From contig NZ_CP090959.1 in the NCBI RefSeq assembly GCF_024138675.1, forward strand, positions 2,945,501 to 3,009,500: a stretch of DNA of 64,000 nucleotides, in the 5' to 3' direction. The position numbers and the translations under genes are program-made. Shown in pieces: positions 28,974 through 33,965 of the stretch; the first letter of the stretch is position 1, and each line of letters starts with the position of its first letter. The notes below the pieces were generated by a model that ran no database searches, was not told the origin of the DNA, and was given only the letters and a program-made list of their open reading frames with translations. Source of the stretch: Simiduia sp. 21SJ11W-1. GTDB taxonomy: Bacteria > Pseudomonadota > Gammaproteobacteria > Pseudomonadales > Cellvibrionaceae.

Positions 28974-29043
28974 GGCGCACATCCTTGTGCGCCACCCTTA
29001 CGGGCAGCCTGCGGCTGTGCAAAATTTCTATCCTGAAATTTTG
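28974..29043 (-). promoter_or_regulatory. Three hairpins between abiEi and abiEii
   Basis: The 70-base spacer folds into three perfect inverted repeats: CAAAATTTC-6-GAAATTTTG (29020-29043), CAGCC-3-GGCTG (29005-29017) and GGCGCAC-6-GTGCGCC (28974-28993). The last ends next to the abiEii ATG, and on the minus strand its loop contains AAGGAT, the ribosome binding site. This could tune toxin translation. Confidence 0.55.
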
Positions 29044-29655
29044 TCAAAGTGTGGCCTCTAAGTAGGGGCGCATTATTTTTTCGACTCGGCAGACTCTTGC
29101 ATACATTATTAGCTTTTCGAGATTAAATGTTTTGCGCGCTTTATAGAATTTCAGTGCTTCTAGCACTATGTCCATTCCCAGCTTGTTTCTGAATTTAAAG
29201 CAGTCAGCCAGAGTCTTTTCTGGGCAGTAAATATTGATTGAAACACCATCAATCTGATGCGTTTCAACCCCTTCTTTCAGTGCAGCCTCAGAAAACCTAT
29301 GCACCGAGATCGGTGGATAGTCTACCCGAGGAGTTTCCGCGCCTTTGGGCAGAGCAATAGAAACAGCATGCGGAATTTGGGTGGTGATATCGTGATAAGC
29401 CAGTGCCGAAACGAGGCAGATGACTGCTTGAGGAACCCGTTTGGCAACGATCACAAGGTCCGGATCAGATATTTGGTCCTGATCCATAAGGCGATAAACA
29501 CCACGAGATAGGACCTCTAGCTCACCGGAATCTCTGAGTTGGTACAGAGTTCGAGGGTGAATCCCCGCCTGGATTGCATCCATTGTCCGAATTGTGCCCC
29601 CCAGCTCTCGGATGGCATCAAGGGCCTTACGGCAGGCTTTGCTTGTTGCAGGCAT
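29044..29655 (-). CDS. abiEi: AbiEi antitoxin, winged-helix repressor
   Basis: About 203 residues of the AbiEi_4 type. An N-terminal wHTH (GGTIRTMDAIQAGIHPRTLYQLRDSGELEVLSRGVYRL, read in two halves about 20-55) is followed by the antitoxin domain with ICLVSALAYHDI and CPEKTLADCFKFRNKLG. It neutralises AbiEii and represses its own operon by binding inverted repeats; one such repeat lies at 29675-29700. An in-frame GTG at 29664 is an alternative start; neither has a good ribosome binding site. Confidence 0.9.
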   Translation of the reverse strand: MPATSKACRKALDAIRELGGTIRTMDAIQAGIHPRTLYQLRDSGELEVLSRGVYRLMDQDQISDPDLVIVAKRVPQAVICLVSALAYHDITTQIPHAVSIALPKGAETPRVDYPPISVHRFSEAALKEGVETHQIDGVSINIYCPEKTLADCFKFRNKLGMDIVLEALKFYKARKTFNLEKLIMYARVCRVEKIMRPYLEATL

Positions 29656-29674
29656 TCTGGCCACGGATAATAAA

Positions 29675-29700
29675 ACCTATAGAAATAAATATGTATAGGT
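29675..29700 (-). promoter_or_regulatory. Candidate AbiEi operator
   Basis: ACCTATA at 29675-29681 and TATAGGT at 29694-29700 are a perfect seven-base inverted repeat with a 12-base AT-rich spacer. It starts 20 bases upstream of the abiEi ATG, where repressor binding would block transcription. Confidence 0.5.
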
Positions 29701-29722
29701 AATACTATCCATTTGAGTGGGA

Positions 29723-29860
29723 GTCGGCAAGTAATGAATGATGAAGGGTAATTGCCGTGTAACATGGCTAACCACCTGAGGAGTGACTTGCTCACCGGCC
29801 CGCAGCTTCATCCATGATGTTGCTAAATGTCGGCAATTATCAGGATTTGCCGACGTTTAG
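29723..29860. repeat. GTCGGCAA half-site cluster with long inverted repeat
   Basis: GTCGGCAA occurs at 29723-29730 and 29829-29836, and its complement TTGCCGAC at 29847-29854; TTGCCG also occurs at 29752. The right pair extends to 14-base arms (CTAAATGTCGGCAA against TTGCCGACGTTTAG, one mismatch) around a ten-base spacer. No U-tract follows on either strand, so a protein-binding or recombination site is likelier than a terminator. Confidence 0.5.
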
Positions 29861-29893
29861 TTACAGGTGATGGGTTTAGAATTGTCGTGATAC

Positions 29894-29910
29894 TTAAACC
29901 CAGGGTTTAA
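29894..29910. repeat. 17-base palindrome 3' of the HTH gene
   Basis: TTAAACCCAGGGTTTAA is a perfect palindrome around a single central A, 15 bases beyond the stop of the HTH gene. GTCG and CGAC flank it almost symmetrically. Its use is unknown; operator or partition-like site are possible. Confidence 0.45.
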
Positions 29911-29924
29911 CAATCGACGATATT

Positions 29925-30443
29925 TCAAACCATATGCCTTTCCCGCTGTTCCGACCACAGCCTTGGTGGATCCACTGCCAAGTCAAACAGGGTGATATTA
30001 GGCGGCAAGCAGTCATCCAAAATGGCCTCGACGATGTCCGGCGCCAACGTGGTCAGGTTAACCATCCGGCTGATGTAGCTATTGTCGAGCCCCTCCAATT
30101 GGGCGATCTCGCGCAATGAGCTGACCTCGCCTGTTTCCAGCATCTGCAACCAACGGTGCCTTCGAGCCAGCGCCAGCTGCAGTGGTGTTGGCTGGGTATC
30201 CCAAGGCCTGGGCTCCTGGACGGTTCCGTCTGGCAAGGTGATCAAGCGCCACCCGCTACGGCGCTTCAGGTTGATGGGGACGTTGATGCTCAGCTTGCCG
30301 TCACTGGACTCGACAACACTGGCCGCACCTGGTCGCTCGAGCTCAAAGGGGTAGCCGCTACCTTTGTTGCTCACCCCGTCCTTCGGGCTCGCCGCTTCGC
30401 GGTCCACAGAGCGGTCTAATTTTTTTCCTGAAAAATTTGTCAT
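29925..30443 (-). CDS. ParB-like HTH protein of a recombinase-type cassette
   Basis: 172 residues. A low-complexity N-terminus is followed by NVPINLKRRSGWRLITLPDG, then ALARRHRWLQMLETGEVSSLREIAQLEGLDNSYISRMVNL (two adjoining parts of a KorB/ParB-like HTH) and LAPDIVEAILDDCLPP. From memory, this architecture is that of the small gene often found next to large serine recombinases in proteobacterial mobile elements. GGAGGA six bases before the ATG selects this start. Its ATGA overlaps the stop of a truncated upstream frame, so it was the second gene of an operon whose first gene is now lost. Confidence 0.65.
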   Translation of the reverse strand: MTNFSGKKLDRSVDREAASPKDGVSNKGSGYPFELERPGAASVVESSDGKLSINVPINLKRRSGWRLITLPDGTVQEPRPWDTQPTPLQLALARRHRWLQMLETGEVSSLREIAQLEGLDNSYISRMVNLTTLAPDIVEAILDDCLPPNITLFDLAVDPPRLWSEQRERHMV

Positions 30444-30535
30444 GCCACATCCTCCTGCTTGTAGAAGTCCGCGATTACAAAGGTGGCGAAATCCGTAAAC
30501 CCTTGCCAAATAGGGCCTGTAATGTGGCGAACCGA
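30440..30535 (-). pseudogene. 3' remnant of the lost upstream gene
   Basis: A 31-codon open tail (SVRHITGPIWQGF ... FYKQEDVA, then TGA) runs into the HTH gene start with an ATGA overlap. Read backwards it ends at the edge of the ssrA-like repeat at 30536. The position and coupling suggest the C-terminus of a recombinase-cassette gene cut off at that junction. The tail is too short to name the family. Confidence 0.5.
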
Positions 30536-30583
30536 CAATAAGAAACCCCACCTTCCTTCGAAGGTGGGGCTTTGTATTGGTGG
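30536..30583. repeat. Attachment-like copy of ssrA 3' end and terminator
   Basis: 48 bases matching 33223-33270 with two mismatches. The copy includes the full terminator hairpin (ACCCCACCTTC arm) and TTTGTATTGGTGG, which encodes the tmRNA CCA end. It resembles an old attL/attR left by an element that integrates at ssrA. Beyond it the sequence diverges from the tmRNA gene. Confidence 0.85.
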
Positions 30584-30738
30584 TGGGTCGGGACGCCGGT
30601 TCGATTCCCTCAATAGGAACTCAATTAGCCCCTCAATTACGTCAGCAAGCTAATGCGGGTTTATGCTTCCGCAGGAACATCAGAATCTTGTTTGACAGTG
30701 TTTTGTCTTAATAGGCAATGCTCGGGAAAATATCACTT

Positions 30739-31107
30739 TTAAGCATGTGCTTGCGGTGGCTTGATCAGAGACTCAGCCGGAATACCCAAGCCCTCATGCA
30801 GCTTCCAGATCATTTTTAGGGTGAGCGAGCGTTTGTGATTGAGAATTTCATAGACCCGGTTGCTTTTACCAATCATGGGCTCGAGGTCTTTCACTGTTAG
30901 ACCTTTGCGCTCCATCTCGAACTTGATGGCTTCTACAGGATCAGGCAAATCCATAGGAAAATTTTTGGCTTCATAAGCTTCGATAAGTGTGACCATGACA
31001 TCCAGCTTTTCACCTTCGGGTGTGTCAGGGCCAGCCATCATCAGACTTTCAATTTCTTTTAATGCCGCTCGGTAGTCGGCATCAGTTTTGATCGGTTTGA
31101 TGTCCAT
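30739..31107 (-). CDS. higA: HigA-type antitoxin, HTH
   Basis: 122 residues. The N-terminal part (DYRAALKEIESLM, PEGEKLDVMVTLIEAYE) and C-terminal XRE-type HTH (GLTVKDLEPMIGKSNRVYEILNHKRSLTLKMIW) match HigA antitoxins. It binds HigB and represses the operon. GAGAGG lies upstream of the ATG. The gene follows higB after 33 bases, the toxin-first order typical of higBA. Confidence 0.92.
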   Translation of the reverse strand: MDIKPIKTDADYRAALKEIESLMMAGPDTPEGEKLDVMVTLIEAYEAKNFPMDLPDPVEAIKFEMERKGLTVKDLEPMIGKSNRVYEILNHKRSLTLKMIWKLHEGLGIPAESLIKPPQAHA

Positions 31108-31140
31108 AATTTTTACCTCTCGTTTCTACCTGGTAGGCAA

Positions 31141-31443
31141 TTAAATAGTTTGCACGTCAATTTTGTCGTATTGCGCATGGGTACCGATGAATCGGATGTA
31201 CACAACGCGATAGGCATAGTTGATCCACGCGACCAAACGGTACTTGTTACCCGCAATATTGAAAACCGCACGCCCATCTTTGAGGATGCTGGCATTCCTG
31301 AAATCCTGCTTTATATCAGCTGGTGCGCTCCAGTCAGCCACTAAGGCATGTCGATACCAAGCAAGCGTAGGCTCTTTCGCATCCATGTATTCCGGGTGTT
31401 CTTCCCAGAAAGCTTTCAGTGTCGATAAGGCAATGATTCTCAT
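31141..31443 (-). CDS. higB: HigB toxin, mRNA interferase
   Basis: 100 residues of the HigB_toxin family (RelE-like): MRIIALSTLKAFWEEHPEY at the start, then FNIAGNKYRLVAWINYAYRVVYIRFIGTHAQYDKID across the C-terminal half. The family cleaves mRNA at the ribosome. An in-frame ATG 12 codons upstream lies before the palindrome at 31456-31472, so the start at 31443, which keeps that site upstream of the gene, is preferred. Confidence 0.9.
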   Translation of the reverse strand: MRIIALSTLKAFWEEHPEYMDAKEPTLAWYRHALVADWSAPADIKQDFRNASILKDGRAVFNIAGNKYRLVAWINYAYRVVYIRFIGTHAQYDKIDVQTI

Positions 31444-31455
31444 AGAGTCAATAAT

Positions 31456-31472
31456 AGTCCCAAAATGGGACT
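31456..31472 (-). promoter_or_regulatory. Candidate HigA operator
   Basis: AGTCCCAAAATGGGACT is a perfect inverted repeat (seven-base arms, three-base centre) 12 bases upstream of higB, a typical place for autoregulation by the HigA HTH. Confidence 0.6.
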
Positions 31473-31499
31473 TGCTCAACTAAAATTATATCCACGGAT

Positions 31500-31538
31500 G
31501 GATGGTATGCCGCGAGCGCATGGATGTGCAGGAGCGGC
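31500..31538. repeat. REP-like sequence, copy 1
   Basis: Contains GAGCGCATGGATGTGCAGG. A near match in the opposite orientation occurs at 33134-33176 (GAGAGCGCATGGATACGCAGG on the minus strand). The pair lies in inverted orientation inside the island and is probably a dispersed repeat rather than part of a gene. Confidence 0.55.
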
Positions 31539-31550
31539 TGGAGGATCAAT

Positions 31551-31808
31551 ATGAATGAATTTCAAGCACTTATGACAGAAAGAGAGCTGTGTAATCGATG
31601 GCAGGTAAGCGAGGCGACACTGGAGCGATGGCGATCTGAGGGCATTGGCCCAATTTGCGTGAAACTGGGCGGCCAAGTCAGGTACAGGCGAGAGGATGTG
31701 GCCAGTTGCTTGAGAAGGAGCTCATTCAGCAGGGCTTGTTGTTTGTCGGTTAAGTTGGTCATCCAGGCCTCCTTGGTAGCCTATAAGATAACCACTTACA
31801 CAGTTTGA
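31551..31808 (+). pseudogene. Truncated excisionase/AlpA-like HTH gene
   Basis: The first 48 or so residues are a MerR-type HTH_17 domain: MTERELCNRWQVSEATLERW, then EGIGPICVKLGGQVRYRRED. Such small proteins act as excisionases or phage/island regulators. GGAGG six bases before the ATG supports real expression. After RREDV the frame runs into Arg/Ser/Cys-rich sequence with no family resemblance, overlapping a minus-strand IS256-like start. I read it as a gene whose 3' end was replaced; the 85-residue frame may still be translated. Confidence 0.55.
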
Positions 31809-31826
31809 TTTACACCCTCTCTGGGC
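31715..31826 (-). mobile_element. Possible IS256-family 5' relic
   Basis: On the minus strand GAGGGTGTAAATC (ending at 31826) resembles a terminal inverted repeat. AGGAGG follows, then ATG at 31762 opens MTNLTDKQQALLNELL, which recalls IS256-type transposase N-termini. After about 16 codons the match stops at LKQL, apparently by deletion. No other part of a transposase is present. Confidence 0.35.
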
Positions 31827-32079
31827 GACAGGGGATGTTGATTTAGGTGCCACAAGGGTCCGCCGCGCCGATGCATTAAAACACAGCGTCATTTTTAGAG
31901 ATTGTTGAAATTTGTTGAAATTTTGACCAAGCGATTCCTCTGCATGATGCAGTTTTCCCGCTGTATAAACACCTATGAAAACCAAATCCTATACCTCAAA
32001 CAACCGTACTGACTGCTAGAGAGGCTACCAATCACTCAAGTACACTGGCTGGCGCTTAACGCAAACATGGAGAAGTAGC

Positions 32080-32601
32080 GTGATTAAAGATATGACATTT
32101 AACGGCAGACAACTCATTTGGCCGGGTAAGGGAACGTTTAAGGCGACCTCTGGACTGCCAGAACACCAAATGCCCAAGCACCAGTGCGTTAAAGATTTTG
32201 GCCCCATTCCGGAAGGCAACTACAAGGTGTTCATTGCTGACCAGGGTACCGCCAAGGATGATGGAACGGGGCGCTGTGCCATTTCTCCAGCATGGGGTAT
32301 TCAAACTATCCCACGCGGTGAAGCCGCCAAATACTGTGAACCGTATTGGGCCAACTGGGGGTTTAATCGCGCTCGCATGGAACCTGCTGATAACGCCACC
32401 AAAAATCGCTGCGCACCCATTTTTAGGAACGGCTTCTATTTACACGATTCAACGAAGGGTTATAGTCACGGCTGCATTGAAGTGGAAGGGCGCATTTTCC
32501 GCATGCTGCGTGAATACAATCGAACTTCCAACAAAAGCACATTACTCATCAATGTGACCTACACACCAGGAGTGTCTACCAATGGCGGCACCAAACGTTA
32601 A
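32080..32601 (+). CDS. DUF2778 L,D-transpeptidase-like toxin (Tlde1-like)
   Basis: 173 residues without a signal peptide. The N-terminal block FNGRQLIWPGKGTFKATSG and GPIPEGNYKV match DUF2778, the family of the Salmonella type VI effector Tlde1, which edits peptidoglycan tetrapeptides in rival periplasms. The catalytic signature is present: His122 and Cys132 in LHDSTKGYSHGCIEVEGRIF. The start is GTG with GGAG seven bases upstream; ATG at 32092 is an alternative. It overlaps the following secreted-protein gene by 20 bases, as toxin-immunity pairs often do. No type VI genes are in this window, so the delivery route is unknown. Confidence 0.78.
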   Translation: MIKDMTFNGRQLIWPGKGTFKATSGLPEHQMPKHQCVKDFGPIPEGNYKVFIADQGTAKDDGTGRCAISPAWGIQTIPRGEAAKYCEPYWANWGFNRARMEPADNATKNRCAPIFRNGFYLHDSTKGYSHGCIEVEGRIFRMLREYNRTSNKSTLLINVTYTPGVSTNGGTKR

Positions 32602-32962
32602 GTGGTTAGCGATACCACTGCTCGCTTCATGTGGCCAACTTTCAGTAGCCAACCCGCTAACGATTGAAAATAACTTGGCGTCTTGCCTAACCGTTGAAAA
32701 GGCTACGCTCCAGCGCGTGGAGGGTTACGCCATAGCAAATCTAAGCTTCAAACTTACCCAATCCACTGCCGCCTGCGGATGTAAATCAAGATTAAATGAC
32801 TACACCGTGGTGGCTCAGTACGCAGACTGGCAGCGTGTGGTCATGCAGGGTAAAGTTGCGCTAAATGACAAAGGCCAGCAAAGTATTCCTGTAAGTGCAG
32901 ACTACGCATTGGTTGAAAACCAGCCGCTTACGATGACTATTGGCTGTGCCGAAGCGGACTAA
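32582..32962 (+). CDS. Secreted candidate immunity protein (DUF2195-like)
   Basis: 126 residues. A signal peptide (WLAIPLLASCGQLSVA, cleavage before NPLTIENN) directs it to the periplasm. The mature part has TIENNLASCLTVEKA and CGCKSRLNDYTVVAQ and a final GCAEAD, which I recall as the DUF2195 pattern; this is from memory. Four or five Cys suggest disulfides. Position just after and overlapping the DUF2778 gene, together with the periplasmic location where that toxin would act, support an immunity role. A terminator follows. Confidence 0.65.
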   Translation: MAAPNVKWLAIPLLASCGQLSVANPLTIENNLASCLTVEKATLQRVEGYAIANLSFKLTQSTAACGCKSRLNDYTVVAQYADWQRVVMQGKVALNDKGQQSIPVSADYALVENQPLTMTIGCAEAD

Positions 32963-32974
32963 CACTGAAAACGT

Positions 32975-32998
32975 AAGGCGCCTTTCTTAAAGCGCCTT
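32975..32998 (+). terminator. Terminator of toxin-immunity pair
   Basis: AAGGCGC-10-GCGCCTT is a perfect seven-base stem 12 bases after the immunity gene, followed by TGCTT. The weak U-tract makes it a moderate intrinsic terminator. Confidence 0.6.
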
Positions 32999-33019
32999 TG
33001 CTTCAGCTATCAAAGATCA

Positions 33020-33049
33020 TTTGTATTGGTGGAGGCGGGGCGGTCCGAC
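33020..33049. repeat. Third, deleted copy of the ssrA 3' end
   Basis: The first 21 bases (TTTGTATTGGTGG and on) equal 33258-33278 exactly; GTCCGAC then follows, as in the tmRNA gene, but the T-arm between them is missing. It looks like an attachment site relic with an internal deletion. Confidence 0.75.
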
Positions 33050-33108
33050 GCTTCGGGATTTCATTCGGGCAGTCCTTGGCCCTCACCCCTTGGGGCGCCT
33101 TTGGCGTG

Positions 33109-33176
33109 CAAAGCGGCTGTCCTGCCGCTTTGTGGCCGCGCCTGCGTATCCATGCGCTCTCGGCATTAGTGCATCC
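33109..33176. repeat. REP-like hairpin and copy 2
   Basis: CAAAGCGGC-6-GCCGCTTTG (33109-33132) is a perfect nine-base stem. Directly after it, 33134-33176 is the inverted mate of the repeat at 31500-31538. No coding signal is seen. It has the look of a chromosomal interspersed repeat near the island junction. Confidence 0.5.
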
Positions 33177-33222
33177 CTGCACGTCAACCATAAGGGGGTT
33201 CTGCATACCACCTTCTTCCAGC

Positions 33223-33270
33223 CAATAAAAAACCCCACCTTCCTTCGAAGGTGGGGTTTTGTATTGGTGG
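33223..33270. repeat. ssrA-proximal attachment repeat
   Basis: The functional copy of the 48-base repeat: ssrA terminator plus the tmRNA CCA end. With its copy at 30536-30583 it brackets 2.64 kb carrying higBA, the HTH relic and the toxin-immunity pair. The 3' end of ssrA is a well-known integration target for genomic islands. Confidence 0.85.
33225..33258 (-). terminator. ssrA intrinsic terminator
   Basis: AACCCCACCTTC at 33231-33242 pairs with GAAGGTGGGGTT at 33247-33258 around CTTC. On the minus strand the stem is followed by six T, a strong Rho-independent terminator seven bases beyond the tmRNA CCA. Confidence 0.9.
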
Positions 33271-33652
33271 AGGCGGGGGGATTTGAACCCCCGTCCGACA
33301 GTACTCCGCCGTCAGCTCTACATGTTTAGTTCCACTATTTGATTTAACAACTTACAGCCCAGTGGCCAAGACGTAAGAAGCGATCCTGATAAGTTTTAGC
33401 AGATCCACCCCAGGCAGGCTTCACAGCGATCCAGTTCTATATGACAGTCTTCAACGCGGTACTGGCACCTTGCTAAAGACCGCTAAGGGCGAACCCTTAG
33501 TTAGTGCTTCATCAGCAGCTTACGCTGCTAACTGGGCACCGTAGTTGTCGTCGTTGGCAACTAATAGTTTGCAGCTTTGGATTAAGGTGATTAGCTACCC
33601 TCACCACATGCACATCGGGTTTTGTTACCGCCGTCGAATCCTAATCGCCCCC
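33265..33652 (-). ncRNA. ssrA: Transfer-messenger RNA (one-piece)
   Basis: 388 bases. The 5' end GGGGGCG pairs with CGCCTCC before the 3' ACCA to form the tRNA-like acceptor stem (one G-U pair). The T-arm reads GGGGGTTCAAATCCCCC on the minus strand. The tag reading frame at 33558-33520 encodes ANDDNYGAQLAA and ends in TAA. tmRNA with SmpB rescues stalled ribosomes and tags nascent chains for proteolysis. The CCA is encoded. The 5' end follows a long interspersed repeat, so the primary transcript may carry a leader removed by RNase P. Confidence 0.97.
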
Positions 33653-33660
33653 TTTTCTTC

Positions 33661-33763
33661 GTAGAAGCGCTTATGGCTGCGTTGCGGTGCTGTCTCGCAG
33701 TGCTCATGTACCTGTGTACACTCCGCGCTACCGCGTTGCGCGCCTTGCCCTAAACGCTTCTAC
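33661..33763. repeat. Long imperfect inverted repeat upstream of ssrA
   Basis: GTAGAAGCG at 33661 and CGCTTCTAC at 33755-33763 end a 103-base element with smaller nested repeats (GTACCTGTGTAC). It begins nine bases before the tmRNA 5' end, where a promoter would normally be. I recall similar repeats dispersed in marine gammaproteobacterial genomes; copy number here is one in the window. Confidence 0.65.
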
Positions 33764-33833
33764 TTAAACCTTTGGGGTAACGGATGCGCCGTTACGGCCA
33801 GAACACCGGCAGCGCTGGGCGGCCGGGCTGGGG

Positions 33834-33839
33834 ATTATA
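33834..33839 (-). promoter_or_regulatory. Possible ssrA -10 element
   Basis: The minus strand reads TTTCCTATAATCC, a perfect TATAAT, inside GGGGATT-5-AATCCCC. Transcription would start about 175 bases before the mature tmRNA. The -35 region (GATATA at about 16 bases) is weak. 33653-33965 holds no gene apart from this and the repeat. Confidence 0.35.
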
Positions 33840-33965
33840 GGAAATCCCCGTACTTATATCTATGGGCAATTTGGCGGCACTTCAAGCAATTGGCCGCAAG
33901 CCCTGTTTACAGGCAGGCCAACGGATGCTGGGCTAGACTTTCCCTACCTATCAAGGCGCCTTGCT

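Noticed and set aside
30585-30620. Possible tRNA fragment (GGTTCGATTCC T-loop-like)
   Set aside because: No matching T-stem, anticodon arm or acceptor; probably divergent sequence next to the attachment-like repeat.
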